Below, in pieces: positions 48,386 to 57,692 of a stretch of DNA of 64,000 nt. A program made the position numbers and the translations under genes. The stretch covers positions 186,001 through 250,000 of the forward strand of contig NZ_FMYL01000003.1 of assembly GCF_900096955.1 (NCBI RefSeq). The letters are read 5' to 3'. The stretch's first letter is position 1, and each line of letters opens with the position of its first letter. The stretch comes from Acinetobacter boissieri. Lineage in GTDB: Bacteria; Pseudomonadota; Gammaproteobacteria; Pseudomonadales; Moraxellaceae. The notes under the pieces are model-generated. The model was not told the DNA's origin, searched no databases, and saw only the letters and a list, made by a program, of their open reading frames with translations.

Positions 48386-48418
48386 AAAGACTAAAGCCTC
48401 ACACTTTGGTCTTTTTTT
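48386..48418 (+). terminator. Intrinsic terminator of the kdsD-lptB operon
   Basis: AAAGACTAAAG / CTTTGGTCTTT stem with one G-U pair, 7-base loop and a T7 run. The 3' end of the convergent PepSY gene (stop at 48399) lies inside it. Confidence 0.85.
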
Positions 48419-49778
48419 GTTTCAACTGCGCAATCGCATATAATCCCAAAGCCAATACATGCATTACGATTAAACTTATCGTCCAGATTGGAATCAGCCA
48501 ATATGAAAGAATAACAACCACAACTATACTACTAAGTTGTAGCCAACTCCCCGAACGATACCAATACGCAATATGCTGATGAAAACCCATAAAAATGGCT
48601 TGAAACCCTAATCGACTAAACCAAGATGCGTAAGCAAAAATAATGGCAACTAAAATAAGTATGGCACTAACTACTAATACCAGTTGATTCATCCAACCAA
48701 ATAACATTCCTACGTGTAGATCGACCCCCCAACGTGTCAGCTTTGCAGACAACGGATAATCTGCAAAACGTGTTTGATCCACTACTTTTGTACTGCGCAT
48801 ATCTACAGCCAAAGCATCTACTTTTGTTGGCCAAGTATGTTGTAATTCTTGTACGCTCCATGCCCGTAAGTGAATATCATCACTCGGAATAATACGAAGT
48901 GCTGAGGCCGTTAAACCATTTGAACGTGCTGTTTTCACAATCTCATCAAAATATTTAAGCTCATCTATACTAAACTGGGCCACACGATGAGTATGTGATT
49001 GCTGATGTTCCGCATGTTGCTGTGATACAGATGATTGAACGGCTGTATTTAAACTGATATTTAAGCTGGGTGTATCGCCATTAAACATATGGCGTATCTG
49101 TGCAATATTAGTCCCTGCCCAATTAGACCACGTTAGCCCCGTTATAGAAAAAAACAGCATCATGGGCAATGCACACAGCCCAAGCCAAATATGCCAACGA
49201 ATCTTTGCTGACTTAGAATCTTTATTTTTTAATAATGATTTTTTTCGTAACCATTGCCAAAAACCTGTTATAGCAAAAAGCCCCAACCAACTGGCAGCTA
49301 ATTCACTATAAATACGGCCATATTCTCCTAACAGTAAATCACGGTGTAAGTGATCTAGAAAAGTTCTGACAGGAAATACACCACTTTTACCATAAACCTG
49401 TGTACGCCCTTGCAATGCCAAAGTATAGGGGTTAATAAAAATAGCGGTCATGTCATCAGGTGACTGATCATCCATATACAACACTCGGGTGGTTGTGTGA
49501 TCTGTACTTGCAGGGCGAACTTCCATAATATGCGCCCCCGCAGGTAATGCCTTTTGTGCCCGACCCACTTGCTCACTTAAAAGGTGTGCTGAATCCGTTA
49601 TTGAAGTGACTTGTGTATGACGCTGATAAAGATAGTTTTCAAACTGAGGGGTTAAGCCATACAGCACGCCTGTCAGTGCAGCAATAAAAATAAACGGTGC
49701 AATAAAAAAACCCATGTAGCTATGAACGAGTTTTAAACTCATTTCTACAAAACTTTTTCTAGCAGATGGCTGTGTCAT
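48399..49778 (-). CDS. PepSY-associated membrane protein
   Basis: About 459 residues from ATG 49778 (MTQPSARKSF); an ATG at 49868 gives 489 but adds a tail with no ribosome site. It has four or more membrane helices: LVHSYMGFFIAPFIFIAALTG first, a periplasmic PepSY-like region (about 60-160), a second pair near SITGLTWSNW, and a C-terminal pair. A His-rich stretch (about residue 270, before HTHRVAQF) may bind metal. This family often accompanies iron uptake and may reduce ferric siderophores, but here no receptor is adjacent. Confidence 0.8.
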   Translation of the reverse strand: MTQPSARKSFVEMSLKLVHSYMGFFIAPFIFIAALTGVLYGLTPQFENYLYQRHTQVTSITDSAHLLSEQVGRAQKALPAGAHIMEVRPASTDHTTTRVLYMDDQSPDDMTAIFINPYTLALQGRTQVYGKSGVFPVRTFLDHLHRDLLLGEYGRIYSELAASWLGLFAITGFWQWLRKKSLLKNKDSKSAKIRWHIWLGLCALPMMLFFSITGLTWSNWAGTNIAQIRHMFNGDTPSLNISLNTAVQSSVSQQHAEHQQSHTHRVAQFSIDELKYFDEIVKTARSNGLTASALRIIPSDDIHLRAWSVQELQHTWPTKVDALAVDMRSTKVVDQTRFADYPLSAKLTRWGVDLHVGMLFGWMNQLVLVVSAILILVAIIFAYASWFSRLGFQAIFMGFHQHIAYWYRSGSWLQLSSIVVVVILSYWLIPIWTISLIVMHVLALGLYAIAQLKQKKTKV

Positions 49779-49866
49779 ACGCAAACTTAATCTAAATGAA
49801 CCATCATAGTGTAACAATAGCACCTTGGGCTGAACAGTAAAAAAGCCATTTTGAGTATCATCAACC

Positions 49867-49898
49867 ATACACTAAGCATTCAAAAATGCTTAGTGTAT
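49867..49898. promoter_or_regulatory. Perfect 14-base inverted repeat between PepSY gene and queH
   Basis: ATACACTAAGCATT / AATGCTTAGTGTAT with a 4-base centre. No T-run follows on either strand, so it is not a terminator. It lies in the divergent promoter spacer and is a candidate operator or small RNA hairpin. Confidence 0.5.
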
Positions 49899-49972
49899 AA
49901 AAAACAAACATACAAAATCATTTTTTCTCGTATAATACATGGCTATTTCCAGCCAATTGTTTTGTTAGTTTT

Positions 49973-50626
49973 ATGCAAAGAGCCAAGTTAGAATTGCCAA
50001 ATAAGGCAGATAAATTATTGCTTCATTCTTGCTGTGCACCATGCTCTGGTGAAGTGATGGAAGCGATTATCGCATCTGGTATTGATTTCTCAATCTTTTT
50101 TTATAATCCAAACATTCATCCTGTAAAAGAATATTTGATTCGCAAAGAGGAAAACATTCGCTTTGCAGAAAAACATAATATTCCATTTATTGACTGTGAT
50201 TATGACACAGACAACTGGTTTGAACGTGCAAAAGGCATGGAAAATGAACCAGAAAGAGGTATTCGTTGTACCATGTGTTTCGACATGCGCTTTGAACGCA
50301 CTGCACTGTATGCACATGAGCATGGCTTTCCAGTAATTTCAAGCTCACTGGGTATTTCTCGTTGGAAAGACATGAAGCAAATTAATGGCTGTGGTGAACG
50401 TGCTGCCTCTCATTATCCAGACATGACCTATTGGGACTACAACTGGCGTAAAGGCGGTGGCTCAAGTCGTATGATTGAAATTAGTAAACAAGAAGAATTC
50501 TATCAACAAGAGTACTGTGGCTGCGTCTACTCATTAAGAGATACCAATCGTTTCCGTAAAAGTCAGGGACGTGAACGTATTAAACTTGGGGTTAAATTTT
50601 ACTCAGCCATGAGTAATGAAGAATAA
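49973..50626 (+). CDS. queH: Epoxyqueuosine reductase QueH
   Basis: Last step of queuosine synthesis in tRNA, replacing the cobalamin-dependent QueG. It has 217 residues of the DUF208 family with its Cys pattern: HSCCAPCSG near the N terminus, [10 protein letters not shown] in the middle and EYCGCVYSL near the C terminus, which bind an iron-sulfur cluster. It is a single-gene unit with its own terminator. Confidence 0.92.
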   Translation: MQRAKLELPNKADKLLLHSCCAPCSGEVMEAIIASGIDFSIFFYNPNIHPVKEYLIRKEENIRFAEKHNIPFIDCDYDTDNWFERAKGMENEPERGIRCTMCFDMRFERTALYAHEHGFPVISSSLGISRWKDMKQINGCGERAASHYPDMTYWDYNWRKGGGSSRMIEISKQEEFYQQEYCGCVYSLRDTNRFRKSQGRERIKLGVKFYSAMSNEE

Positions 50627-50641
50627 TATATTTATTAACTT

Positions 50642-50668
50642 AAAAAGCCCTATATGGGCTTTTTTTTA
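50642..50668. terminator. Bidirectional terminator between queH and the dipeptidase
   Basis: AAAAAGCCC-N4-TGGGCTTTTT hairpin, T-run on both strands. It abuts the dipeptidase stop at 50666-50668. Confidence 0.88.
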
Positions 50669-51706
50669 TGATTTCCAAATCTTATTTAACACGGCATGCC
50701 AATTTTGATAACATATATTTTCGATACGTGCATCAGAATAACCATAATCACATAAAGCATCAATGAGGTATGGAAAATAGTCGACCGATGGCCAGTAGCT
50801 AGACATAAAACCACCATCATAATCTGACCCAAAAGCCACACCATGCTCACCTAGATGTTCAAGTAAATAATCAAAGTGTGCAAACATCACCTGATACGGC
50901 GTATCTTTGTTACGCTTGCCATCGGATCGCAAAAAGGCAGTGTCAAAATTTACCCCAACCACACCACCACTTGCTTTAATCGCACTTAACTGAGTATCGA
51001 GTAAGTTACGGGCTTGTGGGCAAAGTCTATGGACATTAGAGTGTGTCGCAACCATCGGCTGTGTTAACAGTTGCTGCGTTTGCCAAAATGCATGTTCATT
51101 CATATGCGAAACATCAACCAGCATCGACCTGTTTTCACACGCTAATACCCATGCTTCGCCAAGTGCTGTTAAGCCTAAACCTGTATTCGGTGAATGTGGA
51201 AACTTGGCCTGTAAGCCATGCCCAAACTGTGATGGCTGATTCCAAACTAAGCCAACACTCCGTAAGCCCAAATCATACCATGCATCAAGTTGTGATAACT
51301 CGGTCAGGGCTTCTGCCCCTTCTAAATGCAATACCATTACTAAAGATTTGTTCTGCATACATGCATTAATATCTGCCATGCTCCGACAAATTTTAACTTG
51401 GCCTTGTGACCTTTGCTCAATCTGCCTTGCATATTCAAATTGAGCCATGCAAATATCATAGCGTTGCATGGCAATATAGTCCGTCTGATCAGGCAAACAC
51501 TGCATGAGTTTATGTGGCGCATTGGCTTTCACATAGTCAAATGGTGGCACAAATATGGCAAACAAACCACCAAGCATGCGCCCTTGTTGGCAACGGCGTA
51601 AATCTATGTGCCCATCTAAAGTCTGATTTAAAAATGCACCTACAGGATCAGGGTGTGATGACAGCCATAACCGTGCCAGTAAATCATTATGACCATCAAA
51701 AACCAT
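50666..51706 (-). CDS. M19 membrane-dipeptidase-type protease at the end of the pqq operon
   Basis: 346 residues of the renal-dipeptidase family. Metal ligands are visible as HxD (GHNDLL, residues 6-8), the bridging Glu in HLEGAEAL, His in VDVSHMNE, His in ATHSNVHR and Asp in FGSDYDGG. No signal peptide. It follows pqqE with a 12-base gap on the same strand and shares the terminator. Inference: it may trim the processed PqqA peptide or the released dipeptide. M19 genes occur next to pqq genes in some pseudomonads; its role in PQQ synthesis is not proved here. Confidence 0.88.
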   Translation of the reverse strand: MVFDGHNDLLARLWLSSHPDPVGAFLNQTLDGHIDLRRCQQGRMLGGLFAIFVPPFDYVKANAPHKLMQCLPDQTDYIAMQRYDICMAQFEYARQIEQRSQGQVKICRSMADINACMQNKSLVMVLHLEGAEALTELSQLDAWYDLGLRSVGLVWNQPSQFGHGLQAKFPHSPNTGLGLTALGEAWVLACENRSMLVDVSHMNEHAFWQTQQLLTQPMVATHSNVHRLCPQARNLLDTQLSAIKASGGVVGVNFDTAFLRSDGKRNKDTPYQVMFAHFDYLLEHLGEHGVAFGSDYDGGFMSSYWPSVDYFPYLIDALCDYGYSDARIENICYQNWHAVLNKIWKS

Positions 51707-51718
51707 ACGCTACCCTGC

Positions 51719-52843
51719 TTAGCCTTTAGAAACCAAAATCATCTTGGAGTTCTTTTTATTTCTAAAGGTCAACTCAGACAAAGCCAACTGTTTTTCACTC
51801 TCTTTTCGGGCTTGAATGATCATATGATGATGTTCAGACTTAGAACATACAGGGTCTGTATTTGCAGCATCGCCTGTCAGCATAAAGGCTTGGCAACGAC
51901 AACCACCAAAGTCTTTTTTCTTTTCAGAACAGCTTCTACACGGCTCTGGCATCCATGCATCACCCCTAAAGTGATTAAACCCTGTCGACTTATACCAAAT
52001 ATCAGACAAAGGTTGATCTTTGACATTTGGAAAGTGCATTGGAAGCTGTCTGGCAGCATGGCACGGTAAAGCTGTACCATCAGGGGTAATGGTAAGGAAA
52101 ATACTTCCCCAACCATTCATACATGCTTTAGGACGTTCTTCATAATAATCAGGCACTACAAAAATCAGCTTACACGGGTTATTGGCGGCTTTGAGCTTGG
52201 CACGATACTCATTGGTAATTCGCTCTGCACGTTCAAGCTGTGCTTTAGTCGGGAGTAACCCTTGGCGGTTTAAATACGCCCAACCATAAAACTGACAAAT
52301 GGCAAGCTCCACTGTATCGGCTTCAAGTTCAATGCAAAGCTGAATAATCTCTTCAATTTGGTCAATATTATGCCGATGAATCACGAAATTGAGCACCATT
52401 GGATACTCATATTTTTTGACTAATTTAGCAATCTGCTTTTTCTTTTCAAAGGCTTTTTTAGACCCTGCCAACATATCATTAATGACAGGGTCACTGGCTT
52501 GAAAGCTCACCTGAATATGATCAAGCCCTGCTTGCTGAAATTGTGCAATTTTCTCTTCATTAAGCCCCAAACCAGAGGTAATAAGGTTGGTATAAAACCC
52601 TAAATCATGTGCGTATTTAATCAGCTGTGGTAAATCTTGACGAACCAAAGGTTCACCACCCGAAAAACCAAGCTGTACTGCACCCATTTGCCGTGCATCT
52701 TTAAACACATCAAACCACTGTGCTGTAGTAAGCTCATTTTGCATCGATGCAAATTCTAACGGATTAGAACAATACGGACATTGTAATGGGCAACGATAGG
52801 TTAACTCCGCAAGCAACCATAACGGTAAACCAACTTCAGCCAT
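51719..52843 (-). CDS. pqqE: PqqA peptide cyclase PqqE (radical SAM)
   Basis: Joins Glu16 to Tyr20 of PqqA by a carbon-carbon bond, first step of PQQ synthesis. The N-terminal CxxxCxxC is in [10 protein letters not shown]; the C-terminal SPASM-type Cys clusters are in [26 protein letters not shown]. Length 374 is normal. It overlaps pqqD by 8 bases, matching their physical partnership: PqqD delivers PqqA to PqqE. Confidence 0.96.
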   Translation of the reverse strand: MAEVGLPLWLLAELTYRCPLQCPYCSNPLEFASMQNELTTAQWFDVFKDARQMGAVQLGFSGGEPLVRQDLPQLIKYAHDLGFYTNLITSGLGLNEEKIAQFQQAGLDHIQVSFQASDPVINDMLAGSKKAFEKKKQIAKLVKKYEYPMVLNFVIHRHNIDQIEEIIQLCIELEADTVELAICQFYGWAYLNRQGLLPTKAQLERAERITNEYRAKLKAANNPCKLIFVVPDYYEERPKACMNGWGSIFLTITPDGTALPCHAARQLPMHFPNVKDQPLSDIWYKSTGFNHFRGDAWMPEPCRSCSEKKKDFGGCRCQAFMLTGDAANTDPVCSKSEHHHMIIQARKESEKQLALSELTFRNKKNSKMILVSKG

Positions 52844-53120
52844 GAGAAAGTTTTATCCAATTTTCTTTTTCTGCAACCAACATGTAATCTGTGACATCTT
52901 TATCAATGTCAGCGATATCACCAAATTGCTGTTTTAATAAAGCAATAATATCTGCCACCGAACGTTCGCCATCAATATGCTGACCAATCGCTGATGCCGT
53001 TTCATTCAGTTTAATCATCCCCTCAGGGTATAAAATAATATATGCCTGTTGCGATGGCTCGTATTGGAAGCGGTAGCCACGTTGCCATACAGGAATAATT
53101 TGGGTATTGAATTGGCTCAT
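52836..53120 (-). CDS. pqqD: PqqA-binding chaperone PqqD
   Basis: 94-residue RiPP recognition element with the winged fold: [42 protein letters not shown]. It binds PqqA and presents it to PqqE. Its ATG overlaps the pqqC stop by 4 bases and its 3' end overlaps pqqE. Confidence 0.94.
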   Translation of the reverse strand: MSQFNTQIIPVWQRGYRFQYEPSQQAYIILYPEGMIKLNETASAIGQHIDGERSVADIIALLKQQFGDIADIDKDVTDYMLVAEKENWIKLSHG

Positions 53121-53875
53121 TTAAATAATCCTTTATGCCATACAGCTTGATCCGTCACGCTGTGATATGGAGGCTGTTGATGCACATATGCAAGCGTCAA
53201 CGCATCAAGTATAGACCATAGTATGTCAAGTTTAAACTGTAAAATCTCTAGCATGCGTTGTTGCGATTCATAGGTGGTAAATGAATCCAAAGTAATGGTC
53301 AAGCCATGCTCTACATCACGGCGTGCTTGACTGAGTCTAGAACGGAAATAGTCATAGCCTTGTTCACTAATCCAAGGATAGTGTTTTGGCCATGAGTCTA
53401 AGCGTGACTGATGAATCTGTGGTGCAAAAAGTTCTGTGAGTGAACTACTGGCCGCCTCTCTCCATGTGGTTCTACGTGCAAAATTCACATAAGCATCGAC
53501 TGCAAAGCGTACACCTGGCAATACTAGCTCTTCAGAAATAACTTGTTCACGTGTCAGTCCAACTGCTTCGGCGAGACGTAACCATGCTTCACGCCCACCA
53601 CCATCTGGATATTCACCATCTTGATCAATCATACGTTGAATCCAAGATTGGCGAACCTGTTGGTCTGGGCAATTTGCCATAATGGCAGCATCTTTAAGCG
53701 GAATATTAATTTGGTAGTAGTAACGGTTCGCCACCCATGCTTGTAGCTGCTGTTGTGTGGCCTTTCCTTCATACATCATCACATGAAAGGGGTGATAAAT
53801 ATGATAATACTGTCCTTTTGCCATAATGGCATCTTTAAAGTCGTCTAGGCTTAAAGCTGACTTTGAATCACTCAT
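53117..53875 (-). CDS. pqqC: Pyrroloquinoline-quinone synthase PqqC
   Basis: Cofactor-free oxidase that closes the final ring and removes eight electrons to give PQQ. It has 252 residues with the family residues in [41 protein letters not shown] and the active-site His in [13 protein letters not shown]. It is 18 bases after pqqB. Confidence 0.96.
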   Translation of the reverse strand: MSDSKSALSLDDFKDAIMAKGQYYHIYHPFHVMMYEGKATQQQLQAWVANRYYYQINIPLKDAAIMANCPDQQVRQSWIQRMIDQDGEYPDGGGREAWLRLAEAVGLTREQVISEELVLPGVRFAVDAYVNFARRTTWREAASSSLTELFAPQIHQSRLDSWPKHYPWISEQGYDYFRSRLSQARRDVEHGLTITLDSFTTYESQQRMLEILQFKLDILWSILDALTLAYVHQQPPYHSVTDQAVWHKGLFK

Positions 53876-53893
53876 GCGATATATATCCTTATA

Positions 53894-54805
53894 TTACAGC
53901 TCTATCTGCATACCATCGAAAGCCAATTCGACTTGATGGGCTTTTAAGGTTGCAAATTGAGTAGAGTCTTCGTCTAAGATCGGATTGGTATTGTTAATAT
54001 GTATATATATTTTACGTGGCTTTTGCAGTTGGTCTAAATAAGACAACGACCCACCTTCGCCATGTATATACAAATGTCCCATGTCTTGACCTGTTTTGGT
54101 ACCTACGCCACGACTTTGCATTTCATCGTCACTCCACAGCGTACCATCTATCATCACGCAATCTGACTCAGCCATAATTTGCATGATTTGGTCATCAATT
54201 TTGCCAAGACCCGGCGCATAAAACAGCTGTTTTTGTGTGCGATGATCTTTCACAATCATGGCAATATTATCACCGTCATGCGGGTCATTTCTATGCGGAG
54301 AATATGGGGGTGCTGCACTGCGTATAATGAGGGGGATAAATTCAAGATCTGCAATATTTGGAATAGTAAAAGCGGCTGTTGGATCAATTTTTTGATGCTG
54401 TAAACCACCATTCCAATGCTTTAGCATATTAAATAGCGGAAAACCGGTACTTAAATCTTGATGTACCATGTCTGTACACCATACATCAATCGGGCAGCCT
54501 TCCCGTAAGGTTAATAGCCCTGTGGTGTGGTCAACTTGGCTATCCATCAACACCACACTGTGTATACCTGTATCTCTTAATGCTCGTGCAGGCTGTGCTG
54601 CTTTAAAATCAAAAAGTTGTTGGCGAATATCTGGCGATGCATTAAACAATACCCAGTCTATGCCATCTACAGACACGGCGATCGATGATTGAGTCCGTGT
54701 TTTGGCATTAAGTGTACCGTTTCTCACACCTGCACAATTTTCACAGTTACAATTCCACTGGGGAAAGCCACCACCTGCGGCCGAACCTAAAACATAAATA
54801 TACAT
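53894..54805 (-). CDS. pqqB: PqqB, metallo-hydrolase-fold PQQ synthesis protein
   Basis: 303 residues of the metallo-beta-lactamase fold. [15 protein letters not shown] near the N terminus, [10 protein letters not shown] and [10 protein letters not shown] near the C terminus are typical. PqqB hydroxylates tyrosine in the PqqA-derived dipeptide in recent work. It is the first of the enzyme genes after pqqA, separated by a hairpin. Confidence 0.95.
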   Translation of the reverse strand: MYIYVLGSAAGGGFPQWNCNCENCAGVRNGTLNAKTRTQSSIAVSVDGIDWVLFNASPDIRQQLFDFKAAQPARALRDTGIHSVVLMDSQVDHTTGLLTLREGCPIDVWCTDMVHQDLSTGFPLFNMLKHWNGGLQHQKIDPTAAFTIPNIADLEFIPLIIRSAAPPYSPHRNDPHDGDNIAMIVKDHRTQKQLFYAPGLGKIDDQIMQIMAESDCVMIDGTLWSDDEMQSRGVGTKTGQDMGHLYIHGEGGSLSYLDQLQKPRKIYIHINNTNPILDEDSTQFATLKAHQVELAFDGMQIEL

Positions 54806-54828
54806 AACTCACCACTGCTTTAAAAATA

Positions 54829-54856
54829 GATAAGCCCCAGAAAATCTAGGGCTTAC
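54829..54856 (-). other. Hairpin between pqqA and pqqB
   Basis: TAAGCCC / GGGCTTA arms with a further AGA/TCT pairing past one mismatch. On the minus strand it is followed by an AT-rich tail with a TTTTT stretch. It can act as a partial terminator or as a stabiliser that lets pqqA be made in excess over the enzymes. Confidence 0.6.
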
Positions 54857-54874
54857 ATGTATTACGTTGAAAAA

Positions 54875-54949
54875 TTAACGGTGTTCAAAATACATCGTTA
54901 CTTCAAAGCCAATACGTAAATCAGTGTATGCAGGTTTAGTCCATTGCAT
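54875..54949 (-). CDS. pqqA: PQQ precursor peptide PqqA
   Basis: A 24-residue peptide ([20 protein letters not shown], then FEHR). Glu16 and Tyr20 are the pair that becomes PQQ. The sequence matches the canonical 24-residue PqqA of Acinetobacter calcoaceticus in length and core. GGAG lies ten bases upstream of the ATG at 54949. It is the first gene of the operon, and too short for standard gene finders. Confidence 0.95.
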   Translation of the reverse strand: MQWTKPAYTDLRIGFEVTMYFEHR

Positions 54950-55276
54950 GTTAAATACTCCATTTGAATCCGTGCATGTATCGCACGTATATTTACATTG
55001 AGCCTTGATTATAACGCAAAAATGAAAAACCGATAGCCTCAATACAAAAAATCATGTCTTTTTTAAGTAAATATCTCTCTAAAAACTGTTGTTCTTTTTA
55101 AATCATTCGAGCGAATATAAAGTATTTTTACGTATCCTCTAAAGCAGTAACCACATCAGCACACAGATATACATTTTCATAAAGAACAATACTTTACCTT
55201 AAATTCATCTATATGGGTAATAGACCATTCAGGTCAAATAATTTAAAGTTAAAATATCTACATTTGAGTCACACAC
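54950..55276. other. Divergent intergenic region pqqA-serine dehydratase
   Basis: A 327-base spacer. CGTGC-N7-GCACG (54971-54987) lies 22-38 bases before the pqqA ATG, and TATAAT (minus strand, near 55012) is a plausible -10 for pqqA. ATTCGAGCGAAT (55104-55115) is a second short palindrome of unknown role. No further gene is seen. Confidence 0.5.
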
Positions 55277-56203
55277 ATGAAAACACCTCTTATTCGATCC
55301 AAAAAACTCAGTGCATTAAATTGCTGTAATGTTTGGCTAAAAATGGAATCTTCTCAAGTCACAGGCTCTTTTAAAGAACGAAGTATTGGCCATGCATGCA
55401 CACAGTATGCAAAACAAGGCGCAAAAAAATTTATTAGTTCTTCTGGTGGAAATGCAGGTATTGCAGTGGCATACATCGGTCATCAATTAAATATTCCTGT
55501 TACTGTGATTGTACCTAAAACAACCTCTAAAACTGCCATTGAATTAATGCGAAAAGATCATGCAGAAGTCATTGTTCATGGTGATTCATGGCTTGAAGCA
55601 AATGAATTGGCGTTGTCTTATGTCACTGAAGAAAATATCTATATTCACCCTTTTGACGACCCCTATTTATGGGAAGGTATTTCTACCATCGTCGATGAAA
55701 TTATCAATGATGGGGTTACGCCTGATGCCATTGTTTTATCTATCGGTGGTGGTAGTTTACTTTCAGGTATACAACATGGTTTAAAAAAACATAAACTCAA
55801 TATCCCCGTGTATGCTGTTGAAACAGAAGGTACTGCATCTTTAAATACAGCTATGCAGAAAAAACAACACATTACCCTAGATAAAGTCACAGGAATTGCA
55901 ACAACGCTGGCTGCGAAAAAAATCTGTAAACATGCCTTTGATTTATCACAGCAAGAGCAGATTGTAGGGGTAACAGTTTCTGATTTAGATGCTCTAAAGG
56001 CTTGTTTTGAATTTTTAGATGACCACAGAACATTAGTAGAACCTGCCTGTGGTGCTGCTTTATCTGTATTATATGATCAAAAAGTCGAGTTTTCTCATCT
56101 GTCTGATGTATTGGTTATTGTATGTGGTGGTGCAACCACTTCACTCAATCATCTTTTAGATCTTTCAAAAGATTTATCTTTCAATCCAAAAAAGTCTTTG
56201 TAA
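55277..56203 (+). CDS. PLP-dependent serine/threonine dehydratase, eukaryote-like
   Basis: 308 residues of the fold-type II PLP family; it removes ammonia from serine or threonine to give pyruvate or 2-oxobutyrate. The Schiff-base Lys lies in VTGSFKERSIGH, SSSGGNAGIAVAY is the substrate/phosphate loop, and IGGGSLLSG binds the PLP phosphate. HPFDDPYLWEG and VEPACGAALSV are strongly like the short L-serine dehydratase of animals, without the ACT domain of IlvA. It is a single-gene unit. Confidence 0.85.
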   Translation: MKTPLIRSKKLSALNCCNVWLKMESSQVTGSFKERSIGHACTQYAKQGAKKFISSSGGNAGIAVAYIGHQLNIPVTVIVPKTTSKTAIELMRKDHAEVIVHGDSWLEANELALSYVTEENIYIHPFDDPYLWEGISTIVDEIINDGVTPDAIVLSIGGGSLLSGIQHGLKKHKLNIPVYAVETEGTASLNTAMQKKQHITLDKVTGIATTLAAKKICKHAFDLSQQEQIVGVTVSDLDALKACFEFLDDHRTLVEPACGAALSVLYDQKVEFSHLSDVLVIVCGGATTSLNHLLDLSKDLSFNPKKSL

Positions 56204-56259
56204 AGCACTACAGATCAATATAAAACGGCATGTTATTTAAAATAACTCTAACACAACCT

Positions 56260-56288
56260 AAGCCGTATCTTGTTCATACGGCTTTATT
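56260..56288. terminator. Terminator between the dehydratase and the beta-lactamase
   Basis: AAGCCGTAT / ATACGGCTT, 9-base arms, 7-base loop and a short TATTT tail, between convergent genes. Confidence 0.7.
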
Positions 56289-56348
56289 TGGTACATCCAA
56301 GACTTTTCTAAAATAGACTGGTAGTAACGAGTAATAAAATACTTAGAA

Positions 56349-57206
56349 CTATTTGACAAGATATTCTTTAACAACATGCTCACTTAATTGTTTAATCACT
56401 TTTGATCGCTCATCAACAGAAGAGCCATTCTTTCGTACATAAATGCTAATAAAGACAGGGGTATGGTTGTCTGACCAAACCATAGCTATTAAACCCCTAA
56501 TACCATAATCGCTCGCACCCGTTCGGTCTGCAATTTTCCAATTTGGTGGTAAAACGGCCCTTAACATATTATCTGCAACTTTATTACCCATCATCCATTG
56601 TTTTAATTGTTCTTTTGAATATTCAGACAACACATGGCCTGTTAATAATTTTTTAAGACTTAAATTAATTGCATTTGCACTCGTAGTATCTTGAATATCA
56701 CCTTCTGGATTTACTGTTAAATCAGGTTCATATCTATCTGATCGAGTAATATCGTCACCCATTGATTTCATGAAAGCCGTAAGCCCTTCAGGCCCCCCCC
56801 CTTCAGAAATAATAAAATTTGCAGCAGTATTATCACTATAAGCATTCGCTATCTGACAGGCTTCTTTCAGTGTAAGTTTTTTATTAACGTAGTTTTTAAC
56901 GACTGGAGAATATACAACGAGACTGTCTTTGGTAATCGTTTTGGAAGTATCTAAGGTAAGTTTATTGGCATCGACCTTTGACAGTACATTCGCACACGCA
57001 ATTGCTTTTACAGTGCTGTTTAAAGGGAATCTTTGATCTCCATTGATTGAAACCACTGTCTTATCCATGTCTAAAATAGATACGCCAATCTGCCAACCTT
57101 TTTTTGAAAGCAGATCAACCTCATTTTGTAAAGAAGCTGCTGAGGCGAATGATAGCAAAGAAATAGAGAGCGCAACTGTAGATAAAGCCTTTAAAATTAA
57201 ATGCAT
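56349..57206 (-). CDS. Class A beta-lactamase, CARB/RTG-like
   Basis: 285 residues with signal peptide (cleavage after SAA/ASA near residue 23). Active-site motifs: nucleophile in STVK (Ser70 in ABL numbering), SDN loop (YSDNTAANFI), omega-loop Glu166 in RYEPDLT, and RTG in place of KTG at 234-236. RTG with the RFPLNST and IADRTGAS segments puts it near the carbenicillin-hydrolysing CARB family. The coding strand has a nine-G run at 56793-56801 over the Gly-Gly-Gly of SEGGGPEG. It is a single gene on the chromosome, probably species-typical. Confidence 0.88.
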   Translation of the reverse strand: MHLILKALSTVALSISLLSFASAASLQNEVDLLSKKGWQIGVSILDMDKTVVSINGDQRFPLNSTVKAIACANVLSKVDANKLTLDTSKTITKDSLVVYSPVVKNYVNKKLTLKEACQIANAYSDNTAANFIISEGGGPEGLTAFMKSMGDDITRSDRYEPDLTVNPEGDIQDTTSANAINLSLKKLLTGHVLSEYSKEQLKQWMMGNKVADNMLRAVLPPNWKIADRTGASDYGIRGLIAMVWSDNHTPVFISIYVRKNGSSVDERSKVIKQLSEHVVKEYLVK

Positions 57207-57692
57207 ACTTCACCCTCACTTATAAATAAAACATCTCGCTATTCTAAAAATTTATATTTTCAGAAGCTTATTTTAAAACCCTATAAAAACCAATATATAC
57301 CACACTCAGATTTATCTAATCATTTTTTAAAATATCTAAATAAAAGTTAAATCGTTACTGAAATACATAGATTTTATAATACATCAATTGATTTTTATTA
57401 CTGTGAGTAGAATGTGCTTTGTAAATATAACCATCAATTAAAGTACTTTATAACTAAATTAAAAAGATATATTTTCTTTTAGCCATACTCTGAAAAGAGT
57501 GGCAGATTGGTTGAAGATTTAAAACAATTCAAATGTAATATTCTTGTTCTCAATATATTAGGTGGTTCTCGTTCAATAGTTTTTAATCATCAATTGTAGC
57601 AACTCTTGGAGCTACAATTGATTAAGCCAGATAACTCAGAATAACCACTACTAGCTTATAGGTACTTTAAATATGAGTGGCGCTGAACCAAC
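57207..57692. other. Large intergenic region bla-DMT exporter
   Basis: 486 A+T-rich bases. A perfect 12-base inverted repeat ATCAATTGTAGC / GCTACAATTGAT (57589-57622) lies 70 bases beyond the exporter stop. A minus-strand frame from about 57580 to 57481 reads IEREPP-ILRTRIL and could be a very decayed transposase C terminus, but support is weak. I see no intact gene. Confidence 0.4.
57589..57622. repeat. Perfect 12-base inverted repeat with 10-base loop
   Basis: ATCAATTGTAGC / GCTACAATTGAT. It is downstream of the minus-strand exporter gene but has no T-run, so it is only a possible 3'-end hairpin. Confidence 0.55.
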
